In this document: in pieces, positions 1 through 6,699 of the stretch
Position numbering within the stretch: the stretch's first letter is position 1
How the letters are laid out: each line of letters starts with the position of its first letter
Origin: TMED14 sp965657195
GTDB taxonomy: Bacteria > Bacteroidota > Bacteroidia > Flavobacteriales > Schleiferiaceae
Length of the DNA: 8,330 nt
NCBI GenBank assembly: GCA_965657195.1
Contig: CBFHNK010000068.1
Location: 1 to 8,330 of the forward strand
Direction: 5' to 3'
Notes under the pieces: model-generated
The model's input: the letters and a program-made list of their open reading frames with translations, nothing else
Databases searched by the model: none
What the model was told of the DNA's origin: nothing
Translations under genes and position numbers: made by a program

Positions 1-945
1 TTGCTCCCACAAAGGCTCTTTGTCCTCAAGCGAAACCGGACCAATCTCCTTCCACGCCGTGTGAATGCGCTGAAGTTCAAGCCCCACTGCGGCGCTCCAG
101 TTCTTCTCAGAAAGCTCTTGAACCGCGCGAATCAGAAGCTCTTTGGCTTCTTTATTCACTTTATAGTCGAGCTCGCGCAGCTCTTGACTCAAGCGCAAAT
201 TGTCGTAAAAACGGTCGACTAAAAAGCGGAACGTAGCGTTCAAATCCCGCGCATCTTCAGCTGGAACCGGTCCAACGTCCTTCCAACGGTCAAATACTTT
301 TTTGAACTCGTTGTACGTGCTGCGCGTCGGCAGGTCCTCGCTCTCGGCGAGCTTCTTGAGCTCTTCGACGATGGCCTTTTTAATGTCCAAATTCACCGAA
401 AGCGCACGCTCTTGCTCGGCCTTCCATGCGGAACGGAGCTTTTTGTATTCGTTGTAGCTCTCGTAGAACGCATCGCGAACCTTCTGCTCGTAGTGGAAGT
501 CAATGGCGTTGCCACCCTCTTCCACAAACTTGTCCAGTGCGAGTTGGCGCTCTTCGTCCAAGCGCGGAAGGATCGTGTTGCGCAGGGCAAGCATTGGCAC
601 CCGAGCGTCGGCAATCGCGACTTCTTTCACGACGCGAGCAGCTTCGGCCACGAGCTCCTCGTTGCTCAATTCGCTGTAGTCAGCATGGTGGTCTTCGTGC
701 GCTTCGCGCTCGTCTTCGGTGTGGTCGTCGGCCTCGGCCTCGCTGGCCTCTGGTTGCTTGCTGGCTGCTGGCTCCTCGGTGCTCGCTTCTGGTTGTTCGC
801 TGGCCGCTGGCTCGACGGCTGCTGGCTCCTCGTTACTCGTTTCTAGCTCCTGGCTTACTGCTGCGGACTCTTGGCTCACAGCTTCGAGCTGGTTTTCTAC
901 TTCGGGCGTACTCCCTTCTAGGGGATTTTGGTCGTGTTCCACCAT
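1..945 (-). CDS. DUF349 domain protein, C-terminus beyond the left edge
   Basis: Reading leftward from the ATG at 945-943, the frame stays open for 315 codons to the edge, so the C-terminus is missing. Residues 1-90 are a low-complexity acidic tail rich in Glu, Ala, Pro and Ser. From about residue 91 the protein is charged and helical. Two DUF349-type units are visible, each with the signature Trp-Lys-x-Val/Ile-Gly-Pro-Val: W221-P228 and W298-V304. Family members usually carry several more such units, which would lie outside the window. DUF349 proteins are soluble, probably cytoplasmic, helical-bundle proteins with no established biochemical activity that I can assign here. The gene is last in the visible operon, 30 nt after aroE. 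The ATG is the only plausible start between the aroE stop and the acidic tail. Long open frames on the opposite strand at 412-947 are by-products of the biased GC-rich coding. The family call is firm; the function is unknown. Confidence 0.9.
   Translation of the reverse strand, partial: MVEHDQNPLEGSTPEVENQLEAVSQESAAVSQELETSNEEPAAVEPAASEQPEASTEEPAASKQPEASEAEADDHTEDEREAHEDHHADYSELSNEELVAEAARVVKEVAIADARVPMLALRNTILPRLDEERQLALDKFVEEGGNAIDFHYEQKVRDAFYESYNEYKKLRSAWKAEQERALSVNLDIKKAIVEELKKLAESEDLPTRSTYNEFKKVFDRWKDVGPVPAEDARDLNATFRFLVDRFYDNLRLSQELRELDYKVNKEAKELLIRAVQELSEKNWSAAVGLELQRIHTAWKEIGPVSLEDKEPLWEQ
736..840 (-). repeat. Low-complexity Glu/Pro/Ala/Ser coding repeat in the DUF349 gene
   Basis: Codons 36-70 of the DUF349 gene encode imperfect repeats of the type EEPAA(S/V) and (E/K)QPEAS. 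At DNA level a 16-bp word (GGCTGCTGGCTCCTCG on the plus strand) occurs exactly at 763-778 and again at 817-832. The shorter word TCTGGTTG occurs at 749-756 and 788-795. The segment probably encodes a disordered acidic linker and is likely to vary in length between strains through slippage or recombination; that last point is inference. Confidence 0.7.
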
Positions 946-975
946 GACGTGTGGCTTAATGTGTTGAATTGGGCT

Positions 976-1752
976 TCAAAAGTCGGGTATATTCAGCATA
1001 CCTGACCAATACTCCCATGCTTTTTTTGCCTGCATGCGCAACATTGGCATTCCGTCGAGCACACGCGCACCCATTTGGGCTCCTTTAACTTGAAAAGGTG
1101 TAGGTTCGGAACCGTACACGGCATCAATAACCCATGCGCCGTGAAGATTCGGCCAGGTGATGGGGGGAGCGAGGTGGGATTGGGTTCCGTGCCCAAGCGA
1201 AGTAGCGTTGATGATGGCGTCGGGCGGCGAAGCATCCGCGGTGGCGTCAAACGGAAGCTGCTCCAGACCCAAAAAGTTGGGTCGGGCCGAACGAGCAAAG
1301 CAATTAACCTCAAACCCACGCGACATCAGGGCATAGGAAATGGCGCGTGCGGCTCCGCCGTTTCCGAGGACCCAGGCGCGCTGGTGCCGGGGCCGGTAGC
1401 CGTTCCAGTTGCTGGTCCAGCCTTCCCAGAATCCGTCGGCGTCGGTGTTGTGGCACTGCCAGCCCAAAGGGGTGCGAACGAGGCAGTTCGTGGCACCGAT
1501 GGCCTGTGCGGCGTCGGTGCGGTCGGGTACTGAATTAAATACGTCGATTTTGTGCGGAATCGTGGCGTTGAACCCGCTCCAGCCCGCGGTGTGTGCCTCG
1601 TGCAGCCACGCCGTCCAGTCTTCGCGCGGTTCAAGGTCCAGGGGCGCGTAGCTCAATTCAGACTCCAAAGAGTGACCGGCCCAAAGGGCACGGTAGAGTG
1701 CCGGAGACCTCGAGGGTGGCCCTGCGGCCCGAAGGAGTCCAAACCGAAGCAT
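976..1752 (-). CDS. aroE: Shikimate dehydrogenase (AroE), 258 aa
   Basis: AroE reduces 3-dehydroshikimate to shikimate with NAD(P)H in the cytoplasm, the fourth step of the chorismate pathway. Visible motifs in order: Ser-Arg-Ser at 14-16 (shikimate-binding SxS); NATIPHK at 62-68 with catalytic Lys68; GATNCLV at 86-92; NTDADGF at 102-108 with catalytic Asp104; dinucleotide-binding LGNGGAARA at 129-137; INATSLG at 181-187; and a C-terminal GMPML...QA segment with Gln241. Arg154 and Arg157 lie after the second nucleotide-binding strand, where NADP-dependent members carry basic residues. The length fits the family. The ATG at 1752 lies 2 nt after the DUF368 stop, and the family-like MLRFGLL begins there. 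The frame is open further upstream, but that extension lies inside DUF368 coding sequence and does not look like AroE. One oddity: residues 8-13 lack the usual G-x-P-x-x-H before SxS, although the catalytic residues are intact. Confidence 0.93.
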   Translation of the reverse strand: MLRFGLLRAAGPPSRSPALYRALWAGHSLESELSYAPLDLEPREDWTAWLHEAHTAGWSGFNATIPHKIDVFNSVPDRTDAAQAIGATNCLVRTPLGWQCHNTDADGFWEGWTSNWNGYRPRHQRAWVLGNGGAARAISYALMSRGFEVNCFARSARPNFLGLEQLPFDATADASPPDAIINATSLGHGTQSHLAPPITWPNLHGAWVIDAVYGSEPTPFQVKGAQMGARVLDGMPMLRMQAKKAWEYWSGMLNIPDF

Positions 1753-1754
1753 TC

Positions 1755-2636
1755 TTAGGGTTTGGTCTGCCGCGATTGCGCCCAAGCGTCCAAGCCCAGC
1801 ACAAGGGCTGCGCCCAGGGCGACGGCGGTAAAGATTCCGAGCCACGGAATGTCAAGTCCCGTTTCAAGCTTCCATGCGCTGGGAGAAATGGGGAGTTCCC
1901 AGCCCCCGCGGGTTCCGCGAAACGGCCAAACCTTGGTGAGCGAACCCGCGATAAATCCAGTCATTAACGCGACCGTGACGCGCTCAAACCTCTGAAACAG
2001 CCAGCGAAGCAGACGGCCAAACGTGAGAAGTCCGAGGATGGCACCGGTTCCAAAAATTGAAATGGTCGCGAGGTCGCGCTCGTGAATCGATTCAAGAACC
2101 GGCTCATAGGCTCCCAATAGCACCAGAATAAATGAACCCGAGATGCCTGGAAGAATCATGGCGCAAATGGCCAGAAATCCGGCAAAAAAAGTGAATACCG
2201 GACTGAGTTCGGTACGCCCGGCGGGCATGGACGAGAGGATGAAGCCCAAGGCGGTTCCTACGATGAGGGCCCCCCAGCTGCCTTTGAGGTCGCGGGCGAG
2301 CATGCGCAGGCTGGCGAGAATGAGGCCAAGAAAAAAGCTCCACACAATCAATGGATGGGATTCAAGACCCCAAAGGACGAGTTTGGACAAGCTGACGACC
2401 GAGGTTGCGATACCGCCCAGCAAGGCGAGCAAAAACCACCCGTCGACGGCCTTCCATGCGGCGGCAATCCCGTCGCGCCGCAATGCAACCCACATCGAAC
2501 CACCCGCGGCATGGATTGCGTCCAGTAAGCGTTGGTAAATGCCGGTGAGGTAGGCGATGGTTCCGCCCGAAACGCCCGGGACGACGTCAGCAGCGCCCAT
2601 GGCGATGCCCTTCAAATAGGTAAGTAGCGCGTTCAT
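1755..2636 (-). CDS. DUF368 membrane protein, putative undecaprenyl-phosphate transporter (PopT family)
   Basis: The 293-residue protein has many hydrophobic segments, roughly at 10-32, 66-90, 93-112, 121-138, 145-180, 190-210, 220-236 and 264-286, with short charged loops, so it is an inner-membrane protein. The DUF368 signature ADVVPGVSGGT is at 16-26, and a second related copy, ILPGISGSF, is at 161-169. Each copy is followed by a similar Gly-x-Tyr-x-x-x-Leu stretch, which suggests two homologous halves. DUF368 members in other bacteria have been reported to recycle undecaprenyl phosphate across the cytoplasmic membrane (PopT). Assigning that role here is inference from family membership. 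The start is the ATG at 2636, 10 nt after the stop of the TPR gene. The stop is only 2 nt before the aroE ATG, so translational coupling is likely. From memory, related flavobacteria often have two adjacent DUF368 genes here; only one is present in this window. Confidence 0.9.
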   Translation of the reverse strand: MNALLTYLKGIAMGAADVVPGVSGGTIAYLTGIYQRLLDAIHAAGGSMWVALRRDGIAAAWKAVDGWFLLALLGGIATSVVSLSKLVLWGLESHPLIVWSFFLGLILASLRMLARDLKGSWGALIVGTALGFILSSMPAGRTELSPVFTFFAGFLAICAMILPGISGSFILVLLGAYEPVLESIHERDLATISIFGTGAILGLLTFGRLLRWLFQRFERVTVALMTGFIAGSLTKVWPFRGTRGGWELPISPSAWKLETGLDIPWLGIFTAVALGAALVLGLDAWAQSRQTKP

Positions 2637-2646
2637 GGCCGCGAAG

Positions 2647-4038
2647 TTAGGCCCGCGGAGACGACCAAATAAGGCTTATCGCGGGGTCGCTGGCCGACTG
2701 CGGGTAGAGTTCCGTCAGTGCCGCCTTAAATGCTTCGCCAAAGCGCTGCCACGAGTGGGCGATGCCCTCGAGTGCGGCGATTAAATCGCTTGCGAGGTTC
2801 CACAGAAACCCGAAGTAGACTGCCCACATTTCGGGATCGTCTGCGTAGCGCTGAACGCCCGCTTCGAGCACGGTAATCGCAGATTCGATGTGGTTCATTT
2901 CGACCAAGATTCCGGCGTACTCAAGCAGGCCGCGCGGATTCTCTACCCGCAAGGTGTGCAAGATGAGCTGAAGGCTTTTGGCGGCTTCGCGCTGAAGTCC
3001 GAGCTGCACAAACAGGTCGTGCGCCACCATGTGGTAGTCGGGGTTGTCAGGGTCTAGAGCGATGGCTTTTTGGGCTAATTGGGCGCCCTTAAGGGTATTC
3101 CCGGCTTCACCGTACAGGACTGCGAGCTCAATCCACGCTTCGTCAAGTTCTTCATCGAGTTCGATGGCTTCTTGAAAGGCACTCGTGGCTTCAGGGTTGC
3201 GCTCGAGCGACTGCAGGCAGACTCCTTTACGGTAGAGCGTGTATCCGTTGCGTTCGCCTTCGGGCATGGACTGGTCGTAGTAGTCGATGGCCTGAGTCCA
3301 GTCCTCTTGGTCCTCGTGAATGCGTCCGAGGTCAAAGAGGGCGGCGCTGAATTTTTCGTCGATCGTCGTCGCGAACCCAAGGCTGCGCTTGGCCTGCTCG
3401 AGCTGACCTTGGCGAAACTGAGCGACTCCCAAGTGGTACCAAGCTGTTTCGGAGTAGGGGTAGTCGTTGAGGTAGGTCTCAAAAAACGATACCGCCTTGT
3501 CGTCCCGGTTCGACATGTCAAAATTGATGGCGAGCAGGTAGAGTAGATGGGCGTCTTCGGGTTCTTCCTGAAGCATGGCTTTCAGTGTGCGAATAGCGTG
3601 CGTAAACATTCCTGCACCCGAATAAATGCTGGCCAAAGTTCCCTGAATGGGGAAGGGGTCGTCGGAATTTTGAATCGCCTTGCGCAGCGACTGTATGGCG
3701 TCGTTGGTTCGGCCTTGGCGCATAAGTAGCATCCCACGGGCCCACTCAATGTCGGGGTGGTTGGGACTGAGCCCTTCGGCGCGCTGAATGGCGTCTTCGG
3801 CTTCGTCGAGCTGGGACGCTTGCACCAGGTAGCGCGCCATTTTGGCTGCAAACACGGTGGCGTAGGGGTGCTGCGCTCCGCCCATGTCGATGGCTTTGCG
3901 CGCCCGCTGTAGCTGGCCCGTCTCGAGGTAGTAGTCGGCGATTTCTTCAAACTCCTCTACGTCAAAAAACAGCGGAGCGTCTTCGCGCAGCGCTTGCTCA
4001 AAACGGCTAATAAGGGGGTCGGAATCGCTTTCGTACAT
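2647..4038 (-). CDS. TPR-repeat protein, 463 aa
   Basis: This is a soluble, acidic, all-helical protein built of tetratricopeptide repeats from about residue 27 to about 440. Clear units include residues 74-107, 109-141, 143-175, 195-228, 230-262, 265-297 and 299-331, with typical Trp/Tyr-x-x-Leu-Gly and Ala-x-x-x-Phe/Leu-Pro spacing (for example TAWYHLGVAQFRQG at 198-211 and AIELDEELDEAWIELAVLYG at 291-310). No signal peptide or membrane segment is visible, so it is probably a cytoplasmic scaffold. Its partner is unknown. I chose the ATG at 4038 because what follows (MYESDSDPLISRFEQAL) resembles the acidic N-terminus of this protein type in Bacteroidota. The frame is also open upstream to a GTG at 4113, but that 25-residue extension is encoded by the promoter-region tandem repeat and is unlikely to be translated. 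It is the first gene of the four-gene minus-strand operon. TPR identity is certain; the biological role is not. Confidence 0.9.
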   Translation of the reverse strand: MYESDSDPLISRFEQALREDAPLFFDVEEFEEIADYYLETGQLQRARKAIDMGGAQHPYATVFAAKMARYLVQASQLDEAEDAIQRAEGLSPNHPDIEWARGMLLMRQGRTNDAIQSLRKAIQNSDDPFPIQGTLASIYSGAGMFTHAIRTLKAMLQEEPEDAHLLYLLAINFDMSNRDDKAVSFFETYLNDYPYSETAWYHLGVAQFRQGQLEQAKRSLGFATTIDEKFSAALFDLGRIHEDQEDWTQAIDYYDQSMPEGERNGYTLYRKGVCLQSLERNPEATSAFQEAIELDEELDEAWIELAVLYGEAGNTLKGAQLAQKAIALDPDNPDYHMVAHDLFVQLGLQREAAKSLQLILHTLRVENPRGLLEYAGILVEMNHIESAITVLEAGVQRYADDPEMWAVYFGFLWNLASDLIAALEGIAHSWQRFGEAFKAALTELYPQSASDPAISLIWSSPRA

Positions 4039-4047
4039 CAGGCAGAG

Positions 4048-4055
4048 TAAACCTA
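4048..4055 (-). promoter_or_regulatory. Weak candidate -7 box for the TPR-DUF368-aroE-DUF349 operon
   Basis: On the minus strand the bases read TAGGTTTA, matching seven of eight positions of the Bacteroidota consensus TAnnTTTG (the final G is missing). It lies 9 nt upstream of the ATG at 4038, which would leave a very short leader. No TTG is found at the standard spacing upstream, so this is only a candidate. Confidence 0.3.
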
Positions 4056-4091
4056 AGCAAATTTCGGGCGGATTTCGTCGCAATGCATACG

Positions 4092-4114
4092 CGTTATTCA
4101 CCACGTTATTCACC
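4092..4114. repeat. Tandem 11-bp direct repeat in the divergent promoter region
   Basis: CGTTATTCACC occurs exactly twice, at 4092-4102 and 4104-4114, separated by a single A (12-bp period). It lies 28 bp upstream of the glmM -7 box and 54 bp upstream of the TPR start. A direct repeat with roughly one helical turn of spacing could be a regulator binding site, but no regulator is visible nearby. Confidence 0.6.
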
Positions 4115-4141
4115 GATTCGGAATCCGGACGACGCCGGTTC

Positions 4142-4149
4142 TACCTTTG
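4142..4149 (+). promoter_or_regulatory. Bacteroidota-type -7 promoter box for glmM
   Basis: TACCTTTG matches the Bacteroidota sigma-ABfr consensus TAnnTTTG at every fixed position. It lies 21 nt before the glmM ATG at 4171, predicting transcription from about 4154-4157 and a leader of about 15 nt that includes an A-rich CCAAAAACC stretch instead of a Shine-Dalgarno. The expected -33 TTG is not exact; TTC is at 4117-4119. The TTG at 4147 lies inside this box and should not be taken as a start codon. Confidence 0.65.
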
Positions 4150-4170
4150 CAGCACACCAAAAACCTCGCC

Positions 4171-5556
4171 ATGGCATTAATCGCATCGGTATCAGGAATA
4201 CGCGGAACCGTCGGTGGTTCCGTCGGAAGCAATTTAACCCCCGTCGACGCGGTGGCGTTTGCCAGCGCCTACGGCCAGTGGCTGCGCACCCAAGCTGGCG
4301 GCGATCGCCGCCTTCGAGTGGCCTTAGGTCGCGATGCGCGCATCTCGGGCGAAGCCTTGAGCGACCTTGTGGTTTCAACCCTACGCTTTCAGGGTATTGA
4401 CGTACTTGACCTTGGTCTGTCGACGACGCCCACGGTCGAAATGATGGTGCCTTGGGAGGGCTGCGACGGCGGAATCATTCTTACGGCCTCACACAACCCC
4501 GGCGAGTGGAATGCGCTGAAGCTGCTGAACGCCCGCGGTGAATTTTTGAGCGCCGAGGATGGAGCCAAAATTCTCGCTGCCCGGGCCGCTGGCACGTTTG
4601 AGTTTGCCCCAGTTAGCGAACTGGGTCGCCGCATCGCCGTTACCGACGGAATCGAGCGCCACATCCAAGCCATTCTCAATCTTGACCTCGTCGACGTGGA
4701 AGCGATTCGCTCCCGCGGCTTCGCAGTCGCCCTTGACGCCGTGGCTTCAACGGGCGGAATCGCCATCCCCATGCTCCTCGAGGCACTCGGCGTCCAGCGC
4801 ATCGAGGGGCTCTACTGCGAGCCCACGGGACACTTTCCGCACAACCCCGAGCCCTTGCGCAAGCACCTCGATGAAATTTGTGCCCTGGTCCCTGAAACGA
4901 AGTGCGACCTCGGAATCGTCGTAGACCCGGACGTCGACCGCCTCGTATTTGTCAGCGAGGACGGCGAACTCTTTGGCGAAGAATACACCTTGGTGGCCGT
5001 CGCCGACTACCTGCTTCAGCACCGCCCGGGCCATGTGGTCAGCAACTTGAGTTCAAGCCGCGCGCTGCGCGATATCGCGGAACGCCACCAGTCAACCTAT
5101 TCCGCATCCGCAGTGGGAGAGGTTCACGTCGTCACTGAAATGAAGGCGCGTCAGGCGGTGCTCGGAGGCGAGGGCAACGGCGGAATCATTCTGCCCGAGC
5201 TGCACTACGGCCGCGACGCCTTGGTGGGCGTGGCGCTCTTCTTGACCTACTTGGCCAAAAGGGGCGGAACCTGTTCCGCACTCCGCGCGACCTACCCGAA
5301 CTACGCGATGGCCAAAGAGAAAATCGACCTTCAGCCCGGAGTCGACACCGATGCCTTGCTCGCGCGCGTAGCCGAAGCCCACGCGCACCTCAATCCGTCG
5401 ACCATTGACGGAGTCAAAATCGACTTTGCCGACCGCTGGGTACACTTGCGCAAGAGCAACACGGAGCCCATTGTGCGCATTTACACAGAGGCTCCCACTG
5501 AAGCTGAGGCGGCTGCGCTTGCCTCAGAATTCGTCGCTAAATTGGCCAGCCTTTAA
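4171..5556 (+). CDS. glmM: Phosphoglucosamine mutase (GlmM), 461 aa
   Basis: GlmM converts glucosamine-6-phosphate to glucosamine-1-phosphate, the committed step toward UDP-GlcNAc for peptidoglycan and surface glycans, in the cytoplasm. All alpha-D-phosphohexomutase signatures are present: N-terminal SGIRGTVGG at 8-16; the phosphoserine loop TASHNP with Ser107; the metal-binding DPDVDR at 252-257; the sugar-specificity loop GEGNGG at 333-338; and the phosphate-binding RKSNTEP at 427-433. The length is typical for the group found in Bacteroidota. Activity on mannose- or glucose-phosphate cannot be excluded from motifs alone, but the GEGNGG loop and the N-terminus fit GlmM best. The ATG at 4171 gives the family-like MALIASVSGIRGT. 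An upstream in-frame TTG at 4147 lies in the promoter box and is rejected. The gene is first in a two-gene operon with the cysteine desulfurase 12 nt downstream. Confidence 0.92.
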   Translation: MALIASVSGIRGTVGGSVGSNLTPVDAVAFASAYGQWLRTQAGGDRRLRVALGRDARISGEALSDLVVSTLRFQGIDVLDLGLSTTPTVEMMVPWEGCDGGIILTASHNPGEWNALKLLNARGEFLSAEDGAKILAARAAGTFEFAPVSELGRRIAVTDGIERHIQAILNLDLVDVEAIRSRGFAVALDAVASTGGIAIPMLLEALGVQRIEGLYCEPTGHFPHNPEPLRKHLDEICALVPETKCDLGIVVDPDVDRLVFVSEDGELFGEEYTLVAVADYLLQHRPGHVVSNLSSSRALRDIAERHQSTYSASAVGEVHVVTEMKARQAVLGGEGNGGIILPELHYGRDALVGVALFLTYLAKRGGTCSALRATYPNYAMAKEKIDLQPGVDTDALLARVAEAHAHLNPSTIDGVKIDFADRWVHLRKSNTEPIVRIYTEAPTEAEAAALASEFVAKLASL

Positions 5557-5568
5557 CACCACCCCTTG

Positions 5569-6699
5569 ATGAGTATCTATCTCGACAACGCCGCCACCAC
5601 GCCATTGTGTCCTGAAGCCAAAGACGCGATGATTGCGGCGCTTGAATTGTACGGAAACCCGAGTTCAACCCATTCTGAGGGCCGCAAAGCCAAGGCGCTC
5701 GTCGAGCGGGTGCGCAAGGATATTGCGGCGGCGCTCAACTGCCTTCCTGCAGAGGTGATTTTTACTTCGGGCGGAACCGAAGCCGACAACTGGGCACTTC
5801 AATCAAGTGTTGATGTCTTAAGCGCTACAAAGTTGTACCACAGCGAACTAGAGCACCACGCAGTGACGCACATGGTCGAGGCGCTCGAAGGCAAGGTTGA
5901 AACGGTCGCCATTCCGTTTGACGCGCACGGCGACCACGATTTGGATTGGCTTGAGGCACAGCTTGCCGCAGACCGTCAGGCCGGTCGCAAGGTCCTCGTG
6001 AGTCTGATGCACGCCAACAACGAGATCGGCAACCTCGCCGACTTGGACCGCCTGTCAAAAATTACACGCGACTACGGTGCGCTCCTTCATAGCGATACGG
6101 TACAGACGATGGCACACCTTAAATTGGATTTTGCAGCGACGCCACTTGAGTTCGCCGCCTGTAGTGCCCACAAGTTTCACGGCCCTAAAGGCATCGGCTT
6201 TGCCTACATCAAGCAGGGCACCGGGGTACAGCCTTTTATTCGCGGCGGAGCCCAAGAGCGCGGCCACCGCGCCGGAACCGAAAACGTCGTCGGCATCGCC
6301 GGACTCGGGGCGGCTTTTGCCACCGCGATGTCCAAGCTGGACGAAGATGCTGCGCACATGACCGACGTCAAGACCTACGCCATTGAGCGCCTGCGCGCTG
6401 CGTTTCCGCACGTGCGCTTTAACGGCCGTTCCGGAGACCTCAACCGAAGTCTCTTTACCGTGCTGAACTTCTACGTACCTGAGCTCCACGAGGGCGGAAT
6501 GCTGAACTTTCAGCTCGATCTTCAGGGATTTTGCGTTTCGGGCGGCAGCGCCTGCAGCAGCGGTGCGGTGGGTGGATCCCATGTACTAGGCGGCCTCAAG
6601 TCACCCGGCGGAACCCGCATCAGCTTCTCGCGCATGACGACCCGCGCCGACATCGACGCATTCGTGCACGCACTGCAGAACCTTCCAAAACTAGACTAG
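5569..6699 (+). CDS. Cysteine desulfurase, NifS/IscS-type (class I), 376 aa
   Basis: This PLP enzyme removes sulfur from cysteine to give alanine and an enzyme-bound persulfide, used for Fe-S clusters or tRNA thiolation. Visible features: N-terminal YLDNAATTP at 4-12; TSGGTEADN at 66-74; His97 in EHHAV, stacking on PLP; MHANNEIG at 147-154; Asp176 and Gln179 in HSDTVQ, contacting the cofactor; the PLP lysine Lys202 in SAHKFHGPKG; RAGTEN at 234-239; and the catalytic Cys329 in GGSACSSGA. The Cys loop and the HKFHGPKG motif place it with the NifS/IscS class rather than SufS. I give no gene symbol because no scaffold gene (iscU/nifU) is nearby to settle the role. The ATG at 5569 follows an in-frame TTG at 5566; ATG is preferred. 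It probably shares a transcript with glmM, 12 nt upstream. Its TAG stop overlaps the stop of the convergent gene. Confidence 0.93.
   Translation: MSIYLDNAATTPLCPEAKDAMIAALELYGNPSSTHSEGRKAKALVERVRKDIAAALNCLPAEVIFTSGGTEADNWALQSSVDVLSATKLYHSELEHHAVTHMVEALEGKVETVAIPFDAHGDHDLDWLEAQLAADRQAGRKVLVSLMHANNEIGNLADLDRLSKITRDYGALLHSDTVQTMAHLKLDFAATPLEFAACSAHKFHGPKGIGFAYIKQGTGVQPFIRGGAQERGHRAGTENVVGIAGLGAAFATAMSKLDEDAAHMTDVKTYAIERLRAAFPHVRFNGRSGDLNRSLFTVLNFYVPELHEGGMLNFQLDLQGFCVSGGSACSSGAVGGSHVLGGLKSPGGTRISFSRMTTRADIDAFVHALQNLPKLD

Larger units (their letters stand above)
4039..4170. promoter_or_regulatory. Divergent intergenic region between the TPR operon and the glmM operon
   Basis: These 132 nt separate two divergently transcribed operons and must hold promoters for both. 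They contain the -7 box for glmM, a tandem 11-bp repeat and a weak candidate -7 box for the TPR gene, listed separately. No RNA gene or terminator hairpin is visible. Confidence 0.75.

Noticed and set aside
412..967. Several overlapping long plus-strand open frames opposite the DUF349 gene, rich in Leu/Ala/Cys/Trp or Arg
   Set aside because: They are antisense to a continuous, family-recognisable DUF349 frame and arise from the repetitive GC-rich codons of its acidic tail. None resembles a known protein.
1075..1533. 152-codon plus-strand open frame opposite aroE
   Set aside because: It lies wholly antisense to a gene with all AroE catalytic motifs and has no recognisable domain.
1753..1845. 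Longer AroE start at 1845 inside the DUF368 gene
   Set aside because: The extra 31 residues are Arg/Pro-rich, overlap DUF368 coding sequence and have no counterpart in AroE proteins. The ATG at 1752 directly after the DUF368 stop fits.
4039..4113. 25-residue N-terminal extension of the TPR protein from a GTG at 4113
   Set aside because: The extension is encoded by the tandem repeat and promoter region and does not resemble TPR protein N-termini. The ATG at 4038 gives the expected acidic start.
6055..6582. 175-codon minus-strand open frame opposite the cysteine desulfurase
   Set aside because: It is antisense to the conserved PLP-enzyme sequence; its composition is what reverse-complemented GC-rich codons produce.
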